A DNA stretch of 64,000 bases from Adiantum capillus-veneris (lineage: Eukaryota; Streptophyta; Polypodiopsida; Polypodiales; Pteridaceae). The DNA is taken from NCBI GenBank assembly GCA_014529385.2, contig CM043945.1, forward strand, positions 3,260,312-3,324,311. Reading direction: 5' to 3'. Numbering within the stretch: the first letter of the stretch is position 1; every line of letters starts with the position of its first letter. Both the position numbers and the translations under genes were made by a program. The notes below the pieces were generated by a model. The model saw only the letters and a program-made list of their open reading frames with translations, had not been told where the DNA came from and did not search any database. Shown here in pieces: positions 1-11,850 of the stretch.

Positions 1-61
1 TGAGAAAACAAAATGCCAAGGATGACCCTATGAAGGATGCCATTCAAAATGCAAAGAAGAA

Positions 62-859
62 ATGAGCGAGTCCATCAGCAAGATCGACCGCCATCTCCTA
101 GGTACTATTGATGCACTTGACGAGCGCGTGGCGAGGATCGTGTGAAGGCCCAAGAGGAGGAAATCGCAATACTCAAGAAAGAGCTTGTAGAGGTGCGATC
201 GCAGAATGTCCTCGAAGAGGGAGAGCTTCAACCCTTAGTAATTGAAGAGCTTAACACGATTAAGGAACAAGTGCAGGCCATCAAAGAAGGTGGGGAGCAA
301 CGAAAAGAAATGACGACCTCGTGGGTAGATGTCATCACAAAGACTCAACAAAAAGCAGAAAAGGCCGAAAAATGGATCGAGATTGTCAAGACAGGAAAGG
401 GCAAGGATATAACCCCCACCCCCACACCAACCATCATTAACTTGACACTGGAAGAGGAGCAAAGGAGATGTGTGCGGGCCTTACACGTAAGGATATGTGG
501 CCTCAGAGACCAAGATAATGTGGATGAAGAGGTGAAAGAACTCATGACTCTGGTGGGGGTTAACGAGCAGACGCATACGAGGGCTTGGAGAGTGGGCACT
601 AAGAAAAGTGGGAGCAACGGAGAAACCTCAAAAGAAAGGGCACTCATTCTCCGCTTCCCCTCCATGGAATCGAAGGACTTCTTGAAGAAGAGACCGACTC
701 TAAAGAAGACTTGACATCTTTCTTGGAGATGACCTCACCCTCTCACAGATTGCTCATATGAAAGAAGTAATGCCGGAAATCAGAGCAGCAAAGGAAAAAG
801 GGAAGATTGCTTTTTACACGGATGGAAGGGTGGTGATATTGGAGCGACGCTCCGCATGA
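62..859 (+). pseudogene. LINE ORF1 (nucleic-acid chaperone-like protein), frameshifted
   Basis: The best start is the ATG at 62 (MSESISKIDRHLL). The first frame ends near 141 and reading continues in another frame from about 142 to 714 with a long charged coiled coil (about residues 30-110: many E, K and Q with heptad spacing). An RRM-like part follows (RALHVRICGLRDQ, then a segment ending in ALILRFPSMESKDFL). A second frameshift near 712 leads to the C-terminal piece at 719-859 containing FLGDDLTLSQ and GKIAFYTDGRVVI, ending at TGA 857-859. This order of coiled coil, RRM and C-terminal domain is that of LINE-1 ORF1 proteins, which bind element RNA. ORF2 starts 30 bp further on. Confidence 0.72.
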
Positions 860-889
860 CGGTGCGATACCTATGGGACCACACTAAAG

Positions 890-1780
890 ATGGCAATCTG
901 GAATTGTAATGGGTCACTCCGTCTTGATGTAGGGGCCTTTGAGGATAGCTTCACAGGGAGAGACATCATTTTCTACTCTGAGACTCATCAAGCCCCTGGG
1001 CAATCCATGCCACAGGTGAGCGGATATAGATGGGAGACAGCCTGCAGACAATAGACCAGATCGGAGCATCAAGGACGGGGTCAGGGGGAGTGGCAGTTCT
1101 ATTCAGAGAGGAGTTCTATTCAGGTAGGAGTTGCAGCCATTGCTATATATAGCGTGCAAGGATGAACAGGCTAGGTACATGTGGGTGAGGCTCAGGGCAG
1201 AGACGGGCAAATACCTCTACATTGCTATCTGTTACTTTCCTCCTAGTACGTCAGTATATGCATCACCTAGAGGACAGTCCCCCTTTGCTATTTTGGATAA
1301 TGACATATGGGAGTTTTCCAGGGATGGTGACATTATCATACTAGGGGACTTCAATGCTAGGACTGCCCACCACCAGACAATATTTTATGATACTTTCGAG
1401 GAGATGCTTAGGGAGCTAGACGTTATAGAGATGGGTCTATCTAGACTATCACAAGATAAGGAATACACTGAGTATGGCAGATACTTGATAGATATGGGAA
1501 TTGCACATAGATTGGCCATTTTGAATGGCCTACATAGATTTTCGACAGCTGGAGGTTTTACTTGCTTTCCACATCGACATGGTGCTAGCACAGTCGATTA
1601 TGTTATGGCCCAACGAGATCTCATTCCATTCTTTCAGGATTTCATGGTGGACACTAGGCCAGTTGGAGTAGCAGTTGATCATGCTATCTTGTCTTTCACC
1701 CTGACGTTTCAGTTCAGCACAGCTCCATTAGGAGAGGTCCTCACGCCCACCTGGTATACCTTCATGAGGGAGACAGATTC
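890..1780 (+). pseudogene. LINE ORF2, APE-type endonuclease domain
   Basis: ORF2 begins at ATG 890 with MAIWNCNGSL; the N of the WNCNG motif is an active-site position of APE-like nucleases. Next comes the ETH motif with its catalytic E. A stop and a frameshift fall between about 1050 and 1130, and the domain continues from 1131 with GDFNAR (about 1343-1360), STVDYVMA (about 1588) and VDHAILSF (about 1676), the remaining endonuclease motifs. The enzyme would nick target DNA to prime reverse transcription. Reading is cut at 1780 by element A. When A is removed the frame continues from GAGACAGATTCT into the sequence at 10269. Confidence 0.85.
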
Positions 1781-3236
1781 TGTCACGAGGACGTGGCAGT
1801 TATTAACCATGTCACAGAGATGTGGCAACTGCTAACCTTGGTTGTTGGTTTCTTTCCAATGGGGTTTATTTTATTTGTTTTGAGACCCTCTTTTTGAAGT
1901 AGCAAACGGTCGGACATTGTATGGCCAATGTGAACGGTAGATTCACCCGCAGACGGGAAGTGGTCGGCATTGGAATTCGTATGGTAAGAGGATGTCTAGG
2001 CTTAGAGCAAGATCATATAGGTCCCCCCGTCGCACTTAGCAAGTTGGTGGATACTAGGAAGTGAACTCAATTAAGGCGTAAAGTCAAGGTGGGACTACCA
2101 ACAAAAAGTATCCGACAATTGGGCCACATTGCACTTTTGGATGCGGTCCCAATGAGGATAGATGGTCAGAAGACCAGTGGGAGCCCAACGGAAGCATCCC
2201 CTAAAATTTAGGGAGCTGCTATTTTGGGCCGTGAAATGTGTTCGCGTCAATGTGTTCGCGTCATTACCTCTGGTATGACTAGGGGAACATTTTATAACTC
2301 TGCCGCGAAGTCAACTGACGCGTCGGTTGAGATATTTTTAAGCGGCGAACCCGAAACGGGAAAATGCTTGAAAATGCGCCAAGTGTCGAAATTTCATGCA
2401 GTTTCCTCTTGCAGAAAAATGGGCGTTGATTTTTAAGCTGGGAGAGGTCTCATTTCAGCCTTTGTCACAGGTTAAGAGCTATGGAGTGCTTCCTTTCCCT
2501 CTCATGTACAGTGTGGTGCTAGGAGTGATGCCCTGCACACTACACACTGCTCTCTCTCCCCTACGTGCAGTTATGTGATGCCCCACAAGAGGGCTACTCA
2601 TTTGACTGATGTACAGTTGTGTGGGTTTATGCTTTTGTGCTGAGGCAAGAGCCTCCTTGAGCAGGAACAGGGGTAGCTAGCTGCTGCTCCAAAGCAGGCA
2701 CTGGTGAGGGTCATAACCTCACCGTACAGGTGCAAAATCAGTCATACGGACGCCAGGACCATTGGGAATCGTGCCCCACTGGCAGAGGACAGTTAGGGGA
2801 CTGTTTGGGGCTGAAAACAGGGCAAAAACCAGTAAATACAGCGTGCTGAATTTACTGTTTTTGGACAGGAATCAGAGGGTATACGCCAGTAGAAGCGAGT
2901 TCCAGCAGGGGAATTGGTTTCGCGCAAGTTTTGGGGTTGTTATGTTGCCGAAATTTGGCCAAAACAGGCGGTATCTAGTGGGATACAGTCAAAGGATTCC
3001 CAGGACTCTTCTTTGTACTTTACCCTCCTAAAGAATAAAGAAATACCGAAAGGGGCGCCAATTTTGGGGCCTACAGGTTGTCGGTGTCTGCTCGGAGCAT
3101 TCTAGCTTCCGAGCCGTGTGTGTGATTAAGTGTTAATTCCCGTTACAGGTCTCCTTTGCAAAGTGCTCTGTGTGTGTGTTTAAAGTAAAGAATTTCGGGT
3201 GAAAGCCAACGCCTACCGCCCTACGGGCCGGTTTCA
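1781..3236 (+). repeat. 5' LTR of chromovirus A
   Basis: 1456 bp, TG...CA termini, paired with 8780-10263. It carries an AATAAA motif at 3034-3039 and, just after it, the motif ATACCGAAAGGGGCGCCA that is also found in the LTRs of elements B and D; this would sit in R or U5. The copy lacks a short block ending in TTTTCAG that the 3' LTR keeps near 9731-9770. Confidence 0.95.
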
Positions 3237-3253
3237 TGGTTCCATTGCCGGGA
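3237..3253 (+). other. Primer-binding site of A (tRNA-Glu-like)
   Basis: TGGTTCCATTGCCGGGA follows the LTR with no gap. Its reverse complement ends in GGAACCA and, from memory of plant tRNAs, matches the 3' end of tRNA-Glu with one mismatch. It is not the initiator-Met site used by element B. Confidence 0.6.
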
Positions 3254-3334
3254 CATCAATCACTTTTTCCTCAAAGAGTGAGCCTGGATTGTTCAGGGTA
3301 AAGACACAGTGTGCAGGAACACGGGGATTACACT

Positions 3335-5124
3335 ATGGCCGACAAGGGGAAGGGAATTATGGAAGAGGGTTCCTCTTCAAAGGACAAGTTGGAGATTCCT
3401 ACGGTTTTTGAGATTGGCGAGAGCTCACGGCCATGTCAGTCTCTACCTCCTGTCAACGTGAATGTCCCTCCAGTAGTACAGGGCTTTATGACAGGGCAAC
3501 TTGAGGATGATGCGTTCAAGACTCAGTTAGTTGCCGCGGTGAATGTCTTTTCGCAGCTGGTGCAGAATCCGAGGTTTATGGAATTCTTGCAAGCGCCACC
3601 AATGCAACAGCCAAATAGGCAACCTACGCCGTGTACGGAGCTTGTTGATGCTCAAGCCTAGGTACTTCATGTGGCGCAGGAGGAAAGGGAACACTCGCAT
3701 GTTGCGGAGTCGGGGGCTCCAAAGCAGGTTCCTCCCGTGCTTGAACAGGTGGCTAGAACGCCTATTCCACAGGTTATGCCAGTTCAGCCCGCCACCTTTC
3801 AGAGCCAGCATGCTGTCTTGAATGGACAGGGAGCTGGATACCAAGCTATGCACTCAGTTTTTCTACCACCCACGGTTCATCTTGGGTATTTTGGGGGTGG
3901 ATCAGTGTTCCAAAGTATGGTTGGTTATGCGTCTGGAAGTCAGCCGTACATGCCAGGAACAGTGTTCGGGGGTATGCAAGGCATCATGCCAAACCCCATG
4001 TATGGTAGTATCGGCATGCAGCAAGGTTTCCACGGCAACTAGGGTCAGTTTGGGGTGCCACAGGGTCATTTTGGCATGGCTGGTTTTTCTGGACAGCAGC
4101 CAGATATCGCACCTCTGACGCAAAATGTGAATGGCCAACACGTGCCGATCATGCCTAGTACAGTGCCCATGTTGCAGACCATCCCGTACGACAACTTGGG
4201 GGCACTAGAGAAGCCGAAGGCTTACAAAGAAGGTGGTGCACCGGTAAAGTTCAGTACCTTCAGTGGTTTCGAGGATAAGACAAAGGCACTCACTTTCCTC
4301 CAGCAGTTTGATACAGCTTATGCGGGAGGGAATTTTACAGAGGCCTCGAAGGTCAGGAAAGCTGCCGAGGACGACATTGTTAATGCAAGGACAGGCACCC
4401 GCCACTTGGGTTTACTTCAAGCAAATGTTTGCATCTGCTTGGCTATCAAATGAATTTGAAGTCGATGTCCTGACAGATTGGCACCAGCTTACTTCAGCTT
4501 CGTGTAAGAGCTTGCTGGAGTACAATAGGAGGTTTTGTAAAGCATTACTCTCAGTGACCTACAGATTTGTGCCATTGACAGAGCAGATAGAGAAGTACTG
4601 TTGTGGGCTGCCTAAAGGGCTTCGCGATTATTGTACAAAGAACAGAGTGGCTACCCTTACTCAGCTTATGGAAGTTGCGAACACTGGTCTTGCCTTGTTG
4701 AAAGGAGAGGACAGTGGATTTCCGAGCGACAAAGGAGGGCAGCAAAAGAAAAATTCAGCGAAGAAGCCTTTTGTGAAGACGGCTCCTGATGCGTCACAGG
4801 GGTCAGAAAAGGCCACCAAAGACAAGGATTCATTCGGGACTTCTGGAGCGCAGGCAAAAAAACAAAAAAGGAAGCCTTTTGTGCACAAGTCGCTCGAGGA
4901 AAAGAAGGTCCTAATGGCTGAGAACAAATGCTTTATATGCGAGCAGCCTGGTCACTTTTCTATCAATTGTCCACAAAGGAAAAGGCAAGCTGACTTAGAG
5001 GATAAAGAAGATCAGAAAGGCAAGAAGCCAAAACCCACGGCAGGTTTAGTGCCAGACATGGTGGGTCACAGGCCCAGCACAGATGCCAGTGAGTTATGCA
5101 GGGCATGGGGTAAAGTTAGGGATC
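3335..5124 (+). pseudogene. Chromovirus A gag
   Basis: ATG 3335 (MADKGKGIMEEG) is chosen as the start because element D has the same N-terminus; the upstream ATG at 3311 is less conserved. In-frame TAG codons at 3659-3661 and 4040-4042 both look like former CAG. A Q/M/G-rich linker is followed by the capsid domain (STFSGFEDKTKALTFLQQFD at about 4253-4312). A frameshift near 4390 leads to FKQMFASAW and the rest of the capsid to about 4690. A lysine-rich linker and one CCHC zinc knuckle (CFICEQPGHFSINC, about 4930-4971) follow. Gag would form the cytoplasmic virus-like particle. Confidence 0.85.
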
Positions 5125-5127
5125 AGA

Positions 5128-5333
5128 CGGCACTCATCTTCTTTGATCCAGGTGCCAAAGCCAACTTTATCTCACCAGAGTTAGCTATGAAGCTGGGCAT
5201 CAGAGCTGATGAGATGGGGTACACAGCAGACGGCACTCATCTTCTTTGATCCAGGTGCCAAAGCCAACTTTATCTCACCAGAGTTAGCTATGAAGCTGGG
5301 CATCAGAGCTGATGAGATGGGGTACACAGCAGA
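5128..5333 (+). repeat. 103-bp tandem duplication inside the protease of A
   Basis: Two adjacent, essentially identical 103-bp copies, 5128-5230 and 5231-5333. Each encodes the protease active-site stretch IFFDPGAKANFIS and the following helix. Because 103 is not a multiple of three, the duplication shifts the gag-pol frame. Element B, a relative, shows no such duplication. Confidence 0.92.
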
Positions 5334-7190
5334 GGCAGGGTTGGCATGTCTTGGCCACTCAGAGTGTGTTACTCCCATCATTGGAAAACTGCGTCTGCAT
5401 ATTCAGTCGTATGTGGACACTGGAGAGTTTTACATCATGCCGCTGGAAGGTTGTGACGCCTTGTTGGGGATCCCGTGGATGTTCCGAGTGCATGGAGTCT
5501 TAGACGCCTACAACAAAAAGATCACTGTACAGCATAGGGGCAAAACTCACATCTTGGATGTAAAGCTTAAAGGAGAGTCAGTCCCTATTGTATCTGCTTT
5601 TGCTATCACTTCTGTAATAAAGAATCATCTTTCTGTGTACTTGATTTTTGCACGTGATGTCTCAGATAGTGATCAGTCAAATTTATCTGTGTTAGATAAA
5701 GAAAGGTCAGCATTTTTGCAAAAGTTTAGTGACTGTTTTTCTGATTCATTACCGTCGCAATTGCCGCCAGAGAGACTTGAGGACCATCTAATAGATTTGG
5801 TGCCAGGGTGTAGCCCACCAAATAGACCTCCCTACAGGGTTAGTGCGGCGCAGCAGAAAGAGATTATGGGCCAGGTTGAGGAGTTATTAGAGAAGGGGCT
5901 GATTCAGCCTAGTTCTTCACCCCTTTGCTCCCCAGTGCTCCTAGTGCAGAAGAAGGATGGCTCATGGCGCATGTGTATTGATTACCGTGCGTTGAATAAG
6001 AATACCATCAAGAATAGGTTCCCTATTCCTCGCATTGATGATATTCTCGATCGTTTAGAGGGTGCTGCAATTTTCAGCAGGATAGACCTTAAGAGTGGGT
6101 ACCATCAGATTCGTATAAGGCTAGAGGATGTGCACAAGACTGCGTTTAGAACAACATTTGGTCTTTATGAGTTTCTAGTGATGCCGTTTGGGCTAACAAA
6201 TGCTTCTGCCACGTTCAACAGAATGATGGACCGGATTTTCAGCTCGCATCAACAGTTTGTTGGAACGTTCTTCGATGACATGATAGTGTATTCGAAGAAT
6301 GAAGAGGAGCATAGGCGTCACTTGACCATTGTGTTCGAAGAGCTACGCAGTCACAGGTTACTTGTCAATCCTAAGAAAAGTGAATTCTTCCTCGAAGAGA
6401 TTGGGCCACATAGTCTCAAAGGATGGTGTTAGAATGGATCCCGCAAAGATCGAAGCTATCAAGACATGGCCAGACTTGAAGACTGTGCACGATGTCAGGA
6501 GCTTCTTGGGATTGTGTTCTTACTATAGAAGGTTTATCAGAAATTTTGCAGAGATAGCATCGCCTCTTCACACATTGCAAAAGAAAGAGGTCACTCTCAG
6601 ATGGACCTAAAAAGAGATTTCAGCTTTTAGTCTCTTAAAGGAAAAGTTGACTTCAGATCCAGTTATTGTTTTGCCAGATCTCAGGAAGTCATTTGTGGTC
6701 CAGTGTGACGCGTGTGGCAGTAGCATTGGAGCAGTGCTAATGCAAGACGGACGGGTAGTAGCTTATGAAAGCCGAATTTTGCAAGGGCCAGAGAGGACTA
6801 TGCAAGTCTATGAGAAAGAGCTCTTGGCCGTGATTCATGCGCTTTCTAGCTGGAAGCACTACCTCTTAGGTGCTGATTTTGTTGTCCAAACAGATCACTA
6901 GACCTTGCGATACTTCTTGACACAGTCAAAGTTATCCGAAAAGCATATGCGATGGGCAAACATTCTTTCCATGTTCCACTTCCAGATTATGCATGTGGAA
7001 GGCAAGAAGAATGTTGTGGCTGATGCGTTATCAAGAAAGCCACAAATTTCAGCTGTGTCAATTCCTTATCATCATGAGTTAGATGACATGAAGGAACAGT
7101 ATACTGCTGATGAAGATTTTGCAAGGATCTTTGAACAGTTACAAGAGGGGCAACATCATGAGCACTACCTCCTCAGAGATGGTTTTATGA
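5128..7190 (+). pseudogene. Chromovirus A pol: protease, RT, RNase H
   Basis: The protease active site is DPGA instead of the common DTGA/DSGA, with the ALLGIPWM flap region near 5460. RT runs from about 5770: [43 protein letters not shown], then the FFDD catalytic box near 6266-6279. A small deletion near 6400 just before LGHIVSKDGV changes frame. TAA at 6608-6610 (probably former CAA) precedes RNase H (QCDACGSSIGAVL, YEKELLAVIHAL, then TDH followed by TAG at 6899-6901 where a TDHQ motif is expected). It ends with VADALSRKP. Together these would copy element RNA into DNA. Confidence 0.92.
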
Positions 7191-8610
7191 TGATGCATGG
7201 CAGACTTTGTCACTAGGCCACTGCGACATAAGGTCATGGAAGAGAGTCATGTCCCACCGTGTGCAGGGCATCGTGGCATTGATGCAACAGTTAAAGCGGT
7301 AGAGACGTTCTTCTATTGGCCTACCTTGAGGAGAGATGTGGATGCCTTTGTGCGAGCATGCATAGTTTGCCAAAAGGTCAAGTTTGACAGGCAAAAGGCA
7401 CCAGGGTTGTTACAACCACTGCCGATTCCGGATAAGCCATGGGAAAGCATTGCTATGGACTTTATCTTTGATCTTCCAAGGACGCCAACGGGGAATGATG
7501 GTATATGGACCATTATCTGCAGGTTCAGCAAGCAGGCCTATTTTATCCCTGTCAGGAAGAAGATAAAATCTGATCAGATGGCACACTTGTTCATGTACAA
7601 TGTGTTTAAGTACCATGGTATGCCACAATCGATTATCAGTGATCGTGATCCTCGCATGACCAGTTTGTTCTGGAGAGGATTGTTTGAGAACATGGGCACT
7701 ACGCTCAAATTCTCGTCTTCGTTTCATCCACAATCCACAAACTGATGGACAGTCAGAAGAGGCTAATTCTACTGTCTTAGATCTGCTGAAATGTTATGTG
7801 TCAGATAATAAGGGCAAGTGGGAACAGTATTTGCCTATGCTTGAGTATGCGTACAATAATACGGTGCATTCGTCTACTGGCAAAGCACCTTTTGAAATTG
7901 TTGAAGGCGGCAAAAAGGTTCCTCCCATTTTGCTTACAAAGGACAAGATCTTTGAGGCAGATCGATATGTTGAGAACATGGATGAGATGTACAAGAAAAT
8001 TAAAGTTGCCTTGGAGAAGACTCAGGCAAAGCAGAAAAAGGCTGCTGATCGTCACCGTTGTGAATTGCTGTTATCACCTGGTGATTGGGTTCTGCTAAGG
8101 TTCGAAAAGGCAAGGTGAAAGAAGATGAAGGGCAAGGAACGGTTGTTTCCTAAGCTCAGCATGCGTTACTATGGGCCTTTTCAAGTGCTTGACAAGATCA
8201 GTGATGTGGCTTACAGGCTGAAATTGCCTGATGCGTGGAAGATTCATAATGTGTTTCACGTGAGTCTTCTAAGACCCTTCGTGGGTGATGTGCAAGAAGA
8301 TATGCCAGTTGAGGATCAGCCAGAAGTTGAGGAACTTGATGAGATCATGGTACCTGAGCAAGTTTTGGCACATAAGGACAGAAAAGTTAAAGGACAAGTT
8401 GCAAGACGCTATTTGGTGAAGTTCAAGAACTATCCACCTATGGATGCAAAGTGGATGGAAGAGCATGAACTGTCAGAGTCACCAAATGTATTGCAGCTTT
8501 ACCTTGAAGCCTTTGGGTTACAGCCGACTTATGCCCCAACCCAACGTGTGCAAAGGAGGGGTAATGATAGAGCTAGTACATCAAATGTACATATGAATTC
8601 AGTGCCATAG
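7191..8610 (+). pseudogene. Chromovirus A pol: integrase and chromodomain
   Basis: A 2-nt loss near 7210 shifts frame at the start. The HHCC zinc-binding region follows (GHRGIDATVKAVE, then CIVCQKVK), then the catalytic core with D (AMDFIFDLP), D (ISDRDPR) and E (DGQSEEAN). A 7-bp tandem duplication at 7727-7740 breaks the frame between HPQ and TDGQSE. TGA at 8116-8118 replaces a likely CGA. The tail holds KGKERLFPKLSMRYYGPF, the GPY/F module, and a chromodomain (RRYLVKFKNYPPMDAKWMEE, about 8403-8463). Chromodomains of this kind tether integration to modified histones in heterochromatin. The reading frame stops at 8608-8610. Confidence 0.92.
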
Positions 8611-8767
8611 ATGGAAATGGCAAAAGTATGAAGGCCTCATTAAGTCATTTGTATCTATGTATGTTACGACCTTTCTTGCGGATACATGCGATGATAAAAG
8701 AGTGTTAATAGCACAAGATCATCAGTGGCGTGTATTTATGTATGCAATCGAGGACGTTTGCGATTTC

Positions 8768-8779
8768 AAGAGGGGGGTA
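8768..8779 (+). other. Polypurine tract of A
   Basis: AAGAGGGGGG plus TA directly abuts the 3' LTR. The same string stands before the 3' LTRs of D and B. It would prime plus-strand DNA synthesis. Confidence 0.88.
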
Positions 8780-10263
8780 TGTCACGAGGACGTGGCAGTT
8801 ATTAACCATGTCACAGAGATGTGGCGACTGCTAACCTTGGTTGTTGGTTTCTTTCCAATGGGGTTTATTTTATTTGTTTTGAGACCCTCTTTTTGAAGTA
8901 GCAAACGGTCGGACATTGTATGGCCAATGTGAGCGGTAGATTCACCCGCAGACGGGAAGTGGTCGGCACTGGAATTCGTATGGTAAGAGGATGTCTAGGC
9001 TTAGAGCAAGATCATATAGGTCCCCCCGTCGCACTTAGCAAGTTGGTGGATACTAGGAAGTGAACTCAATTAAGGCGTAAAGTCAAGGTGGGACTACCAA
9101 CAAAAAGTATCCGACAGTTGGGCCACATTGCACTTTTGGATGCGGTCCCAATGAGGATAGATGGTCAGAAGACCAGTGGGAGCCCAACGGAAGCATCCCC
9201 TAAAATTTAGGGAGCTGCTATTTTGGGCCGTGAAATGTGTTCGCGTCAATGTGTTCGCGTCATTACCTCTGGTATGACTAGGGGAACATTTTATAACTCT
9301 GCCGCGAAGTCAACTGATGCGTCGGTTGAGATATTTTTAAGCGGCGAACCCGAAACGGGAAAATGCTTGAAAATGCGCCAAGTGTCGAAATTTCATGCAG
9401 TTTCCTCTTGCAGAAAAATGGGCGTTGATTTTTAAGCTGGGAGAGGCCTCATTTCAGCTTTTGTCACAGGTTAAGAGCTATGGAGTGCTTCCTTTCCCTC
9501 TCATGTACAGTGTGGTGCTAGGAGTGATGCCCTGCACACTACACACTGCTCTCTCCCCCCCCTACGTGCAGTTATGTGATGCCCCACAAGAGGGCTACTC
9601 ATTTGACTGATGTACAGTTGTGTGGGTTCATGCTTTTGTGTTGAGGCAAGAGCCTCCTTGAGCAGGAACAGGGGTAGCTAGCTGCTGCTCCAAAGCAGGC
9701 ACTGGTGAGGGTCATAACCTCACCGTACAGGAGCGCTGTGTATGCGCTGTAATTTTACTGTTTTTCAGCCATACGGACGCCAGGACCATTGGGAATCGTG
9801 CCCCACTGGCGAAGGACAGTTAGGGGACTGTTTGGGGCTGAAAACAGGGCAAAAACAAGTAAATACATCGTGCTGATTTTACTGTTTTTGGACAGGAATC
9901 AGAGGGTATACGTCAGTAGAAGCGAGTTCCAGTAGGGGAATTGGTTTCGCGCAAGTTTTGGGGCTGTTATGTTGCCGAAATTTGGCCAAAACAGGCGGTA
10001 TCTAGTGGGATACAGTCAAAGGATTCCCAGGACTCTTCTTTGTACTTTACCCTCCTAAAGAATAAAGAAATACCGAAAGGGGCGCCAATTTTGGGGCCTA
10101 CAGGTTGTCGGTGTCTGCTCGGAGCATTCTAGCTTCCGAGCCGTGTGTGTGATTAAGTGTTAATTCCCGTTACAGGTCTCCTTTGCAAAGTGCTCTGTGT
10201 GTGTGTTTAAAGTAAAGAATTTCGGGTGAAAGCCAACGCCTACCGCCCTATGGGCCGGTTTCA
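8780..10263 (+). repeat. 3' LTR of chromovirus A
   Basis: 1484 bp, nearly identical to 1781-3236 apart from scattered substitutions and one extra block near 9731-9770. Shared motif ATACCGAAAGGGGCGCCA at about 10069-10086. It is followed by the target duplication GATTC (10264-10268). Confidence 0.95.
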
Positions 10264-10705
10264 GATTCTGTGTATATGGATGAGATATACAGGTAGCTAT
10301 GCACTTACGTGCCGGGGCCCGGGACGGCCACTAGCTGAACTCACTCAGATACTGACAGAGATGTTCCATGCTGCAGCTTCACAGGCAAACCCCCATAGCC
10401 AGCCTACACGGAGACGATCTGGGAGCATGCCCAGAACAGTTGGTATGATGAGGAGTGTAGAGAGACGAGGATCAAATTACAGAGGGAAGCGCTCATGGGT
10501 ATTACGACACGTAGACAGTCATGGATTATCTTTCGCCGCCTAGTGCGACGAAAGAAAAGGGCTTACCTATCTCAGCTAGAGCGGGATCTGTATCAACTAT
10601 TTATGAGTCAAGACTCAAGCGAATCATGGAGGCTATTCCACGAGCATTCACCACCACTAGCGGTCACCTCCACTGAGACATGGGGGGAATATGCCACATC
10701 TCTCT
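10264..10705 (+). pseudogene. LINE ORF2, linker between endonuclease and RT
   Basis: After the duplicated GATTC the LINE continues with DSVYMDEIYR then TAG (a likely former CAG). A frameshift lies in the stretch to about 10430. From about 10440 the frame reads NSWYDEECRETRIKLQREAL and then RRLVRRKKRAYLSQLERDL, the charged segment (WYDEEC-type motif) usual between endonuclease and RT in LINEs. TWGEYATSL is cut at 10705 by element C; the preceding TCTCT is repeated at 19319-19323. Confidence 0.82.
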
Positions 10706-11850
10706 TGTTAGGTGCAACGGAATGAATGTTGAACTTTGCTCAAGATGAGTGCTCCGAACTATGCTCAAGGTTCCTTTTACTTATGGAAAGGAGAGCCTTC
10801 CGTTCTCAATGCGAGAGTGCAATGGACACAAACAAAGTGAATGGACACAATGAATGGAAGTGCATGAGACTGAGAGATAGAGAAGAGAATGCGGCACCAG
10901 AGACGACCCTCCTCCAAGGGCCCCACTCTCTATGGCGAGAGCGGTCTACTTATGACTGCACAAATCTCTACAATGCTTGGACTTGCCGACGATGTCGACG
11001 ATGAGACGGGCTGGAATCTGAATTTGCTAATGGCTGAAATCTGACAATCTTCTATCTGCTGAATTCTGACTCTATGTCAGTGACGATGTCGATGGCGACG
11101 AGGCGACGACGACGCGCTGAAAACGCAGATGCTGAAATCTGCGTTTCCCGGGCTGAAACTGTAAACTTCGCCGGATCTGACCGTGCAGTGAGGATCTGCT
11201 GCGGGAAGGTGAGATCTGCGAGGTTCGGGACTTGTTCTGCGGGTTCTAACTGCTGAAAACTGAAAATGCTGATGCTTCTGCTGATTCTGTTGCAAAGGAA
11301 TTGCAAAATGCTAGGTGAGCTGTTGTCCCAAAAACGCTAGGGCTGAAATTGGTCCTGTTGTCGCCGGTGGTTCTGCAAATGCAAAACGCTAGGCTGATGT
11401 GCTGTGTCGTGATGATGCCGGGCTGATCTGCTGTGCACAAAACGCCAAGGCTGATCTGATGCAAAAACGCTAGGTCCTCAGATGGCTGAAAACGCTAGGG
11501 CTACTGTGGGTGTTGGTCTTGCTGAGAAGTTGCCTGTTGAGCAAGGTGCTCTTGCTGCCTCTTCTGTCGAAAAGTGCTAACTTTGGTTTGCAAAAAATAG
11601 GGAAAATAGGTTAAATGCACTGGAAAATTCCCCCGAAGGATTGTGATGGATTTTGATGGGAATGCTTATGATCATGCTATGTGCAACCAGAGGATATGCA
11701 TCTAATCTAAGTGACTGGTCATGCACGGTTTGTGAACAGACTCACAAAAGTGCCAGATCACTTCCTATGCTAGACTGACTTGACTGAATTGAACCCTGGT
11801 CGTGCTGTAGCTTGTCCACGGACACATAGGGTTGGATGTGTCACGTGACA
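10706..11850 (-). repeat. 3' LTR of element C
   Basis: 1145 bp, TG...CA on either strand, paired with 18103-19318. Between about 11300 and 11500 the motif AAAACGCTAGG or close variants recurs several times, separated by GCTGA-type words. The 5' LTR has an extra stretch of about 60 bp near 18990-19070 not found here. Confidence 0.9.

Larger units (their letters stand above)
1781..10263 (+). mobile_element. Ty3/gypsy chromovirus A, full length, defective
   Basis: LTRs lie at 1781-3236 and 8780-10263, beginning TGTCACGAGG and ending GGTTTCA. The target duplication GATTC is at 1776-1780 and 10264-10268. The internal part (3237-8779) has a primer-binding site directly after the 5' LTR, gag, protease, RT, RNase H, integrase and a C-terminal chromodomain, then a polypurine tract next to the 3' LTR. 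The order RT-RNase H-integrase-chromodomain defines a chromovirus. At least three in-frame gag/pol stops plus several frameshifts disable it. The LTRs are very similar, but a block near 2733 differs by complementary small deletions. Confidence 0.96.

Noticed and set aside
3659-8118. Alternative genetic code or stop readthrough to explain TAG/TAA/TGA in element A
   Set aside because: The PDK gene uses the standard code, the elements also carry frameshifts, and the stops mix all three codons, which fits mutational decay. Organelle-type U-to-C editing does not apply to nuclear transposons.
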